From VRUE01 sp963697805 (GTDB taxonomy: Bacteria > Actinomycetota > Thermoleophilia > Solirubrobacterales > 70-9), in contig CAVOPB010000001.1 in NCBI GenBank assembly GCA_963697805.1, positions 496,001 through 560,000 of the forward strand: DNA of 64,000 nucleotides, in the 5' to 3' direction. The notes below the pieces were generated by a model. It did not search any database, was not told the origin of the DNA, and saw nothing but the letters and a program-made list of their open reading frames with translations. Positions within the stretch are counted from its first letter, which is position 1. Every line of letters begins with the position of its first letter. The translations under genes were made by a program, and so were the position numbers. Below, one piece after another: positions 8,449 to 16,294 of the stretch.

Positions 8449-9684
8449 TCAGTCGCCGCCGAACATTCGCCGGATGGCGCGCACCATTCGGCCCAGCCAT
8501 GGCAGAACCGGGAGCTGCCCGGGTTCTCGAGTCCCGACCGGCCGGATGAGGGTTAGTGCCGAGTCGGTCGGCTTGCCTCCGGCGTCGACGGCGCTGACGT
8601 AGACGTCGTAGTGCTGCGCGGGCTTCAGTTCGACGGTCGTGGCGATCGTCCCCGCGAGCGCCGTGTCCACCACGAAGGTGAATGTTCGTGGCTGGATAGT
8701 GTCGTCCTCGGAGTTCACCGTGACGACGAGTCGATTCGGCTTCAATCCGCGATGGCTCCGGAGGTCATAGGACAGATGGAGATATCCGTTCTGGCGTGAA
8801 ACCCGGACCGACGGCGCAGGGGTCGGGGCGCTTCGCTTGACCGAGCGAGCGTGCTCGAGGAGGAGCGCCGGGTGCTCCCACTGGTCGTGCCGACACGGGG
8901 CTGTGGGGCTGGGCTGGTCGAGCCCCGGGACTCGCGCGGTGGTGCCTCCCCAGACTCCGGGCCACGCCATCCAACCAGGCTCGTCGTCGTTGACCATCTC
9001 GAGCGCGAGGTGAGGGGTCTTCCGCTTTCCGTCGGCAAGGTCGTACCAAGCCTCGGTCTCGTGGTAGCCGGCATGGAAGTAAGAGGCATGCGAACCGCGG
9101 GCCACATAGACCACGGCTGTGTCAGGTTGCCCCTCGAGCTTCTCAACCACATCCCAGGGAGCGACCTCGGCCCACCGATGCTGCGCGTAGACGGCGAGGT
9201 CGGGCAGGTCGCGTCCCTCGTCCATGCGGAACTCGACCATCTCCCAGTCGCCCTCGTGAAGCCCGAATCCCCCTGCCAGGTTGTAGTCGTTGAAGAAGTA
9301 GAAGAACCAGTACTGAAGCCAGAGGCGTCCCCGATCCTCCCTGGCCCTCCCGTACATCCGATTGGCATAGGTCCGATCTCGTCGAAGAGCCACGTACTGG
9401 GCACGGTAGTCGCGTCGCGAACAGCCGATGACATCGGTGAGCTGGACCGCCTCCCCACTGGGGTAGCGCGAGGGACCCAGGAAGGCGAGGTCAAGTTGAG
9501 CCTGGCCGCTGCCGGGCTTTGCTGCCGCCAACAGGTCGCCGGGCCGCCCATCCCTGGCTTCGCGGCGTAGGGCGTTCGCCGGGGTGTCCGTCCACATCGC
9601 TGCCGAGTCGGCGAAGAAGGCCTCATTCGAGTCATAGCGCAGCTGCGGCTGAAATCGCTGCAAGAGCTCAGGCGCACTCGTCAT
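8449..9684 (-). CDS. VPS62-like (DUF946) domain protein
   Basis: 411 residues. Residues 115-215 contain RLWLQYWFFYFFNDYNLAGG, GLHEGDWEMVEFRMD, AVYAQHRWAEVAPWD and VVYVARGSHASYFHAGYH, the conserved pattern of the VPS62/DUF946 family of unknown biochemical function. The C-terminal 100 residues look like a beta-sandwich (fibronectin-like). No signal peptide. Its start overlaps the stop of the upstream M19 dipeptidase gene by four bases (9681-9684), so the two form an operon transcribed leftward. Confidence 0.75.
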   Translation of the reverse strand: MTSAPELLQRFQPQLRYDSNEAFFADSAAMWTDTPANALRREARDGRPGDLLAAAKPGSGQAQLDLAFLGPSRYPSGEAVQLTDVIGCSRRDYRAQYVALRRDRTYANRMYGRAREDRGRLWLQYWFFYFFNDYNLAGGFGLHEGDWEMVEFRMDEGRDLPDLAVYAQHRWAEVAPWDVVEKLEGQPDTAVVYVARGSHASYFHAGYHETEAWYDLADGKRKTPHLALEMVNDDEPGWMAWPGVWGGTTARVPGLDQPSPTAPCRHDQWEHPALLLEHARSVKRSAPTPAPSVRVSRQNGYLHLSYDLRSHRGLKPNRLVVTVNSEDDTIQPRTFTFVVDTALAGTIATTVELKPAQHYDVYVSAVDAGGKPTDSALTLIRPVGTREPGQLPVLPWLGRMVRAIRRMFGGD

Positions 9685-10913
9685 ATCACCAAGCCCGGGT
9701 CAAGTCTCTGCCTCGGTCTTCCCCCACCCCAGAAGGTCGTCAGGACGCGCAGCGAGTTGCCCGAGCAGATCAGCTCGCCGTCCTCGTCGCCATAGCGTTG
9801 CCGCAACGCTCGCTCGAGACCTGCCATGTCTCGCATGTCCTCGAGCCCGGCGAGCGTCGGCTTGATGAACCCATCGAGGTCAGAGCCGATCGCGGTGTGC
9901 CGATGTGAACCGGTCACCTCGCGGATCCGATCGATATGGCGACAGAGGACCTCGAACGATCGCTCGAATCGTCGGCGCTTTCCGACCCTGAATCCCGAAC
10001 GGCGAGGCTCGGGAGCGGGGAGCCCGTCGTTCAGCTGGTGCTGGGCAAAGATCAATCCGACCACTCCGTTCCGCTCTGCGATCCTTCGAAGCGTCTCGGC
10101 CTCGAGCATGTATTCCTGCGCTCCAAAGCGGTACCCCGCGTGGGTGGCCAACACCGGCACCGACATGTCAGGGTCGAGCCGGTCGAGCAAGGAGAAGGTG
10201 TCCTCCAGCGAACGCTCACTCATGTGTGAAACATCGACCAAGACGCGCTCCCTCACCATTGCCTCGATCGCCGCTCGCCCGAGATTCGAAAGCCCCTCCT
10301 CCGGCTGCGGCAGCCAGTGGCGGTACTCCGCGTCGGTCATGAAGGGCAGTGCCGGGGCGTCGGTTGCAACTCCCCGCCAGATCAGATGCGCGAGGGTAAT
10401 GTACGCCACACCCAGCCCGGCGAGCCGGTGTACCGCGGCTTCGACCTCCCTTGGATCTGATCCCAGATGGAAGCCGCCCTCGACGCAATGAACAAGTGCC
10501 AGCCTGCCGGCGCGCTGGACCTCATTCAACTCGCCTGGATTGTGTGCGATGAGGGCGTCATCCCCTTGCCGATCCGCTATGTGGCTCTCGACCACCTCGA
10601 GCTGGTCCTCGATCGATTCGAGGTGGCCCGGGCGGGGTTGCGCCCCATCCACCACGTCGACCTCGTCAAAGAATGAGTAGAGAACGGATAGCACGACCCC
10701 CACGCCCCCGGCGCGCATGTAGCTCACCCGCACGCGGGGGCCCGAGAAGGGCGAGCGGTAGTTGGCGAAGAGACTCGCGAGCCCGAGGAGGAGCGCGCGC
10801 AGCCGATCTCGCAGGCGCCGACGCTCCTTGCCCGACCGGAGAAGCCGTAGTAGCCTCACTCGCGCGCGGGGAACGAGATGCATGGGATAGTGCGCGTGCA
10901 GGTCGACGATCAA
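9681..10913 (-). CDS. membrane dipeptidase, peptidase family M19
   Basis: 410 residues, TIM-barrel zinc dipeptidase. Metal-ligand motifs in order: IVDLHAHYP at the N-terminus, LALVHCVEGGFHL (Glu near residue 146), VLVDVSHMSE (His), VPVLATHAGYR (His) and HTAIGSDLDGF (Asp), all in the expected order for renal-dipeptidase-like enzymes that cleave dipeptides, often with D-residues. No signal peptide, so probably cytosolic. Upstream partner of the VPS62-like gene with a 4-base overlap. The substrate cannot be told. Confidence 0.85.
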   Translation of the reverse strand: MIVDLHAHYPMHLVPRARVRLLRLLRSGKERRRLRDRLRALLLGLASLFANYRSPFSGPRVRVSYMRAGGVGVVLSVLYSFFDEVDVVDGAQPRPGHLESIEDQLEVVESHIADRQGDDALIAHNPGELNEVQRAGRLALVHCVEGGFHLGSDPREVEAAVHRLAGLGVAYITLAHLIWRGVATDAPALPFMTDAEYRHWLPQPEEGLSNLGRAAIEAMVRERVLVDVSHMSERSLEDTFSLLDRLDPDMSVPVLATHAGYRFGAQEYMLEAETLRRIAERNGVVGLIFAQHQLNDGLPAPEPRRSGFRVGKRRRFERSFEVLCRHIDRIREVTGSHRHTAIGSDLDGFIKPTLAGLEDMRDMAGLERALRQRYGDEDGELICSGNSLRVLTTFWGGGRPRQRLDPGLVI

Positions 10914-10968
10914 GGGTGCGCGTCGAATCTACACCCAGCCATGATCCCTCCAGCCCGCGCTCTCTCCT

Positions 10969-11733
10969 CTACTCGACCCCCCGAATCGTCCAGAAGTCCC
11001 CCGACAGGCTGGGTTGGAGAAGGTATGGGTAGGGCAGCGTGAAGTAGCCGTCCATGCCCCAGTCGCTGCCCCAGGAGTTGCGAACGATGAACCACTGTTT
11101 CGGCTCGTCGTAGCCGACCGTCATGACGGCGTGGCCGCCGAGGAGAGCCTCGTTCGCTTTCGGGATCGGTGCATGGCCCGTTTTGGCCACCTGGGCGCTC
11201 TCGAAGCTCTCGTAGACGGCGAAGCCGAAGACGAACGGGAACCCCGAGGCCAGGCAGCCCTTGAGCTGGCTCAGGGCCTGGGTGAGCCGCAGGTATTGGA
11301 TCGCCTGGTGCTCTTTGCCCTCGGCGTAGGCGGGTTTCGGTGGTTTGGCGTCGAATTTTCCGATTTTGTAGGGCCAGGTCGGGTCCTCCCTGCACGCGCC
11401 GCGTTTGGCGACGGTCTTGATGCCGTCGCGAATCTGGGCGCCGCTGTCCGAGTGGACCGTGCCCTCCATCACCCGCTCGTTGTAGTAGATGAATAGCCTC
11501 GAGGGTGTGAACGCCTCCTCTTTCTGCTTCATCTGGTCGAACTCCAGGGCGGCGCCGATCGCGTTCGCGGTGCAGCTGCCGAGCTGTCCCTGGTCGTAGA
11601 CAGGCGGGCACTTTTTACGCATGTCCACCCTTTTGGGAAGTTTCGCGACGGCCTCAACCGGGGCTCCGTACAGCAGATCCCGCCCGTCAGGGAGATCCGG
11701 GAGCCATCCGTAGCCCTTGATCTTGCGTGGCAT
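10969..11733 (-). CDS. papain-like cysteine protease (C1 family)
   Basis: 254 residues. Catalytic triad visible: PPVYDQGQLGSCTANAIGAA (oxyanion Gln and Cys near residue 53), LLGGHAVMTVGYDEP (His near 200) and FIVRNSWGSDWGMDGYF (Asn near 217). The start at 11733 is firm because AGGAGGT lies 7 bases upstream. No signal peptide and only a short N-terminal extension, so there is no obvious inhibitory propeptide; the enzyme appears cytosolic or is exported by an unknown route. Bacterial C1 proteases of this size are widespread and poorly characterised. Confidence 0.88.
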   Translation of the reverse strand: MPRKIKGYGWLPDLPDGRDLLYGAPVEAVAKLPKRVDMRKKCPPVYDQGQLGSCTANAIGAALEFDQMKQKEEAFTPSRLFIYYNERVMEGTVHSDSGAQIRDGIKTVAKRGACREDPTWPYKIGKFDAKPPKPAYAEGKEHQAIQYLRLTQALSQLKGCLASGFPFVFGFAVYESFESAQVAKTGHAPIPKANEALLGGHAVMTVGYDEPKQWFIVRNSWGSDWGMDGYFTLPYPYLLQPSLSGDFWTIRGVE

Positions 11734-11878
11734 GTGACCACCTCCTGAGGTCTGTCCTATCGGGGAGCGCCTTCGGTGACCGGTAGTCGGCGCCCCGTCC
11801 TCAGCGAGGCTTCCAGCAGCAGTGCGCCGCTGTCAAGCGCCATAGGCACCTGTATGAGTCCACGGCCGACCGTCGCGC

Positions 11879-12265
11879 TCATTTCAAGGCGCGGATGGCC
11901 TCCGCAGCTTCTTGCGCCAGTGGAACGGCTTTCAGGGCTTCCTCTTTGGTCATGTGCGCCGCGTAGACCTGCCCCTTGGCCGCCTCTTCCCTTTGAGCTT
12001 GGATGGCGTTTTTCGTCTGGTCGGTGCCGATCTTTACGCCCAGGTATGCGCCAACGATTGAGCCGACGACGCCGGTTGTCGAACCGGCGACCGTCGCAGC
12101 AGTTTGGCTGTCTGCGATCAACGCCCCCGCGGCAATTCCAGCGATCGCCAGCAGGCCGGCCACCACCGCGACCAGGCCACCAATTTCCTTGACGTGTTGG
12201 GACCAGCCCCTCTTGGCCACCTCCACGTCCTTCGGTTCCTGCGTTTCTCCGGCGTTCCCTTGCAT
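11879..12265 (-). CDS. small membrane protein, glycine/alanine rich
   Basis: About 128 residues. I choose the ATG at 12265 (MQGNAGETQEPKD) because AGGAGG lies eight bases upstream, rather than the longer frame to 12514. Two hydrophobic segments (IGGLVAVVAGLLAIAGIAAG and AGSTTGVVGSIVGAYLGVKI) with small-residue spacing like a glycine zipper; the C-terminal 45 residues are a charged helix. No family recognised. Divergent from the phospholipase D gene. Confidence 0.6.
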   Translation of the reverse strand: MQGNAGETQEPKDVEVAKRGWSQHVKEIGGLVAVVAGLLAIAGIAAGALIADSQTAATVAGSTTGVVGSIVGAYLGVKIGTDQTKNAIQAQREEAAKGQVYAAHMTKEEALKAVPLAQEAAEAIRALK

Positions 12266-12443
12266 CCTTTGCACCTCCTGACTCGCCACCGGCCCCGTTG
12301 GGGCGTGCATACCTAACCGTCGCAACAATTTGCCTGGAGTGTCAGGGGCCTCAACGAAAGATGGAGTCCCCTGATTGACGGGAATCTCCACGTCAGTTAG
12401 CTTTGATCGAACGGGTCGTTTACCCCCATTTAGGAAGGACACG

Positions 12444-12560
12444 ATGTTGCTCACGGTCCCCGACTTCGCCTCCGTGGCTGGCGTGCCCCGGCTCACGGAC
12501 ATCCACGACAGCAACCTCGCTGAGATCTTGTGCCCCCGCTCTCGTGGCCACCATCAGTAG
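12444..12560 (+). CDS. possible 38-residue upstream ORF
   Basis: ATG at 12444 preceded by AGGAAGGA at good spacing; the product (MLLTVPDFASVAGVPRLTDI...) ends at 12560 inside the start of the phospholipase D frame. It may be a leader that couples translation, or it may be the true N-terminus of the phospholipase joined by a lost frameshift. Coding character is only moderate. Confidence 0.35.
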   Translation: MLLTVPDFASVAGVPRLTDIHDSNLAEILCPRSRGHHQ

Positions 12561-14235
12561 CTCAAACGACGGCCTGACCTTCGCCGCACATCGCGGAGAG
12601 GGGGCGGCGCTTCTGGCCTTCGACGTCAAGCAGTCTCTTCACGAGAACCTTGCCGGCTTCGCCGTGCGCTACCGCTCTCCCGAAGGCAAAGAGTTCACGA
12701 TCAACAACCGCCTAACCTTCGCCGATCCGGTCACCGCGGACACCAGCCCGGCCGAGCGCCGGGCGATTGTCACACCTACCGATAAGGCCCCGATTCAAAA
12801 GTTCCATTGGGTCCACCCCCCTCGCCGCGTTCCGCCCGGCGAGTTCGTCTATACCGCCACCGCGATGTTGTTCGCCAGCGGCTCCGAGGACCAGCTCGAA
12901 CCCGGCCCCGAAACCAGCCTCGGCATCGACCTCAGGGAGGACGCCCACGCGAACTTCGAGCTCGGCTTCACCCGGGGTGAGCTCTCCTCTCAGGCCTATG
13001 CGGAGCTCTTCGACAACGCACCCCTGTACCCGGACCCCCAGACCTTCGATTTCCCCAGTGACAAATACGTCGACCAGTGGCGCTGGCTGGGCTTTCAGGC
13101 CCGCGAGCTCGTCTACCGCCTGCTCGAGGAGGCCGTCAACGACAGCGGCTCAAGACTCGACGTTCTCGCCTTCGACCTCGACGAGCCCGACTTGATCCGA
13201 CAGCTCGAGCGCCTCGGCTCGAGAGTTCGGACTTTCCTCGACGACTCCGAGAGCCACGTCCATCATGCGGGCAGCTCCGACCCGCCGGAGGTCGGAGCCA
13301 AGGAGGCGCTTCTTCACTCCGCCGGCACCGACAAAGTCAAGACCGGCCACTTCGGCTCCCTCGCCCACGACAAGATCTTCATCCTCACCCGCCGCGACGG
13401 GACCCAGAAGGTGCTCTCGGGGTCCGCCAACTTCTCGGTCCGCGGCCTGTGCGCGCAGTCGAATTCGGTGTTCGTCTTCGAGGGCGGCGCCCCCGCCGAG
13501 CTCTACTCCTCGGTGTTCGAGGCGGCCTGGGAGAACCCATCGCACTTCCGCTCCGGTGATCTCGCCAAGGAGTGGTTCGAGCTCTCCGGCCAGGGCCTGC
13601 CCGAGGGCGCGGTGAGCTTCGCGCCTCACAGCGATCCCGGGATCTCTCTGGACCGCGTCGCGGACGCGATCGACGGAGCCGAAAACTCGCTGCTGTTCGC
13701 GATCATGGACATCGGGGGCGCGTCGGGCCCTGTCATGGAGCGGATCGAGAAGCTCCGCGACCGCAAGGACCTCTACGCGTTCGGGACCACCCAGAGACTG
13801 ACCGGAGAGCTCAAAGCCACGACTCCGACCGACCCCGACTCCCCGTTCATACCGTTCGACTATTTGCGCTCCAAGGCGCCCGAGCCGTTCCGGACCGAGT
13901 ACAGCGGCGGCAGCGGGATAACGATCCATCACAAGTTTGTCGTCTGCGACTTCAACGGAAAGCGCCCCCTGGTCTACGCCGGCTCCTCGAACCTCGCCGA
14001 AGGCGGCGAGTCGGACAATGGCGACAACCTGGTGGAGTTCTCCGACCCGACGGTGGTCTCGAGCTACGCGGTGGAGGCGATCAAGCTGATCGACCATTAC
14101 CGCTTTCGCGCCGTCCAGCACCGCGCGACCGAGTCCGAGCCGCTGCGCCTCAAGACGCGCTCGGAAAAATGGGCGGCGGACTACTTCGACCCCGACTCGC
14201 CGCGGTGCCTGGAGCGCGAGCTGTTTGTCCGCTGA
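12544..14235 (+). CDS. phospholipase D-like protein
   Basis: About 563 residues from the GTG at 12544. Two PLD repeats: LAHDKIFILTRRDG with SGSANFSVRG (around 13365-13450) and IHHKFVVCDFNG with YAGSSNLAEGG (around 13925-14010). The second fits HxKxxxxD; the first has HxK but Asp is displaced, so one half may be weaker. The N-terminal 150 residues form a beta-rich domain without a name I can give. No signal peptide. The start is uncertain because the well-placed ribosome site belongs to the short overlapping ORF upstream. PLD family members cleave or transfer phosphodiesters of lipids or nucleic acids; the substrate is unknown. Confidence 0.8.
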   Translation: MATISSSNDGLTFAAHRGEGAALLAFDVKQSLHENLAGFAVRYRSPEGKEFTINNRLTFADPVTADTSPAERRAIVTPTDKAPIQKFHWVHPPRRVPPGEFVYTATAMLFASGSEDQLEPGPETSLGIDLREDAHANFELGFTRGELSSQAYAELFDNAPLYPDPQTFDFPSDKYVDQWRWLGFQARELVYRLLEEAVNDSGSRLDVLAFDLDEPDLIRQLERLGSRVRTFLDDSESHVHHAGSSDPPEVGAKEALLHSAGTDKVKTGHFGSLAHDKIFILTRRDGTQKVLSGSANFSVRGLCAQSNSVFVFEGGAPAELYSSVFEAAWENPSHFRSGDLAKEWFELSGQGLPEGAVSFAPHSDPGISLDRVADAIDGAENSLLFAIMDIGGASGPVMERIEKLRDRKDLYAFGTTQRLTGELKATTPTDPDSPFIPFDYLRSKAPEPFRTEYSGGSGITIHHKFVVCDFNGKRPLVYAGSSNLAEGGESDNGDNLVEFSDPTVVSSYAVEAIKLIDHYRFRAVQHRATESEPLRLKTRSEKWAADYFDPDSPRCLERELFVR

Positions 14236-14535
14236 GCGTAGGGAGTATCAGGAGTACCGCCCCATTTCGGTCAGTCTCACCCTGCCGCTGCTCAGATTCG
14301 TAAGCCCCGCCCGATTTCCAGGCCGCTGCTACTGAATGACCTTCAGATCTGCGGGTCGCATCGAGTCAACGTGCCGTCCCAGCCTCTCATTCGCCGTAGC
14401 CTTCTTCGTAGCCTTCTTCGCGCGCTATGTTCCACCTCAAGATCACGCGAAGTGGGAGTAACCGGCCATGGGTGAGCAGCTCGGCATGCTGGTCTTGATC
14501 GAGAACGAATGGGTTGACACCGGAGAGTTCCAGGT
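14236..14535. other. intergenic, no gene seen
   Basis: Contains a short tandem repeat CGTAGCCTTCTT twice near 14396-14420. No ORF with coding character and no clear terminator. Confidence 0.4.
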
Positions 14536-16224
14536 GTGAGTCCGAGGAAGCCAATAGAGATCCCGACCGAACGGCCGCGCAGCATCGCGGACCTCGAGTT
14601 CGAACGCAAGCCGATGGTTCGCTGGCTCAGCCCGCGTGTCCTCGTCGACGCGGGACTCCGCGTCGTCGTCTCCAGCCTCTTCGGCCAGTACTCCGACAAG
14701 CGTGAGTTCCAGGCGGCCCTGGACCCGACCCCCGGCCCGCCGCTTTCCTACGGAGCGACCGACGAACAGGACGGGGCCCTTTGGCTCGACTTCGTCGCCG
14801 ACCTCGGCGACGGCTTCAACTCGACCTACGCGGTGGCCTGCCTGCTCGGGCGGCCGCGCCTCGAGTTCGCCGGGGGCGGTGATCTCGCCGAGCGGCACCA
14901 GCCCGCCGCACGCGATGGGCTTCCGCGTGGACGCGCGCTCATCATGGGCGGCGACGAGGTCTATCCCACCCCGAGCCGGGAAGAATACGAGAACCGCTTT
15001 CGCGGTCCGTACACAGCAGCCTTTCCGTCGACCGGCGCCAGCGGACCGGACCTCCTCGCCATACCGGGCAACCACGACTGGTACGACGGTCTGACCAATT
15101 TCCTGCGGTTCTTCTGTGCCCGGCGAGAAATCGGTGCCTGGAGGACTCGGCAGCGACGGAGCTACTTCGCCGTACAGCTCCCGCACCGCTGGTGGCTGCT
15201 GGCGATCGACATCCAGCTCGACACCTTCATCGACGAACCGCAGCTCGCGTACTTCAGGCGGATCGATCTAAAGCAGGGCGATCGGATCATTCTCGTGACC
15301 GGAAAGCCGAGCTGGGTGAAGGTCAAGCCCGACGCCGTGCCCGACGCCCACAAGAACCTCGAATACTTCGTGGAGAAGGTCGTGCGGGAGGCCGGCGCAG
15401 AGGTTCGCGTGACTCTTACCGGCGACCTCCATCACTACTGCCGCTACCAGTCGGACGACGGCAGTCATGACCTGGTCACGGCTGGCGGCGGCGGCGCGTA
15501 CTTGTATCCGACGCACACCATGCCATTGGAGCTCGATCTGCCCGAGGGGCGGTACGAGCAGCAGGTCTGCTACCCGAGCCCCGAGGACTCCGAGAGGCTC
15601 ACGAAGGGCGCGCGGGGGCTGTTTCGGTTCGCTCCGGGGCTGTGCGCGGCGATCGCCGGCCTCTACGCGACCTTCGCCGCGTCGCTCTTTGCGGCAATCG
15701 AGATCGGGCCCGGCTGGTCCGTCGCCTCCGCGGCAATCGGGGTCATCATGCTGCTGTCGCTGGTCACCTACGCCGACGCGGAGACCAAGGCCGGGAAGTG
15801 GCAGCTCGGGACGCTCCACTGCATCGCCCATGTCTCGACCGCCGCCCTCGTGGCCGTGGTTGCAGCGGTAGACGCGGATGGGGACTGGCTCGTCGTGCCC
15901 GTGGCCGCTGCCGCTGCAGTCGTCGGATACTTCGGCGGCGGGCTGATATTCGGTGAGTACCTGATCCGCTCGCACCGGCGTGCACCCAAACACGCCAACG
16001 AGGTGCTCGCATGCCAGGGCATCCCCGACCACAAGAACTTCCTGCGGCTGCGACTCGACCAGGAGGGGCTGACGATCTACCCGATCGGCATCCGCCGTGT
16101 ACCGCGCCAATGGGAGGCGGCCCCCGACGCCGGCGCAGAGGAGCCATGGCTACGCCCCGTCGATCGGCCACTCGAGGTGGAGCTGATCGAGCCCCCGATC
16201 CACGTTCCTACGGAACGGATCTGA
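14536..16224 (+). CDS. metallophosphoesterase with C-terminal membrane domain
   Basis: 562 residues from a GTG start. Calcineurin-like motifs: MGGDEVYPTPS (residues ~136-146), LLAIPGNHDWYDG (~175-187) and VTLTGDLHHYCRY (~295-307). The usual first DxH motif is replaced by the VADLGDGFNST stretch, giving an atypical N-terminal half of the site. Residues about 370-480 hold four or so hydrophobic segments, so the catalytic domain is tethered to the membrane. The last 70 residues are soluble. Related membrane-anchored phosphoesterases occur across Actinobacteria without assigned substrate. Confidence 0.75.
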   Translation: MSPRKPIEIPTERPRSIADLEFERKPMVRWLSPRVLVDAGLRVVVSSLFGQYSDKREFQAALDPTPGPPLSYGATDEQDGALWLDFVADLGDGFNSTYAVACLLGRPRLEFAGGGDLAERHQPAARDGLPRGRALIMGGDEVYPTPSREEYENRFRGPYTAAFPSTGASGPDLLAIPGNHDWYDGLTNFLRFFCARREIGAWRTRQRRSYFAVQLPHRWWLLAIDIQLDTFIDEPQLAYFRRIDLKQGDRIILVTGKPSWVKVKPDAVPDAHKNLEYFVEKVVREAGAEVRVTLTGDLHHYCRYQSDDGSHDLVTAGGGGAYLYPTHTMPLELDLPEGRYEQQVCYPSPEDSERLTKGARGLFRFAPGLCAAIAGLYATFAASLFAAIEIGPGWSVASAAIGVIMLLSLVTYADAETKAGKWQLGTLHCIAHVSTAALVAVVAAVDADGDWLVVPVAAAAAVVGYFGGGLIFGEYLIRSHRRAPKHANEVLACQGIPDHKNFLRLRLDQEGLTIYPIGIRRVPRQWEAAPDAGAEEPWLRPVDRPLEVELIEPPIHVPTERI

Positions 16225-16239
16225 AAAGTCAGCTAGTAA

Positions 16240-16289
16240 ACAAATAGTTGAGCGGCGGGTTGCACTCGGGAGCCCACCAAGCTATTTGT
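16240..16289. promoter_or_regulatory. inverted repeat upstream of the sterol-type operon
   Basis: ACAAATAG at 16240-16247 and its complement CTATTTGT at 16282-16289, ending five bases before the ATG at 16295. AT-rich against the GC-rich background. It could be an operator pair or part of the promoter; no ribosome site is visible for the downstream gene. Confidence 0.3.
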
Positions 16290-16294
16290 ATGCC

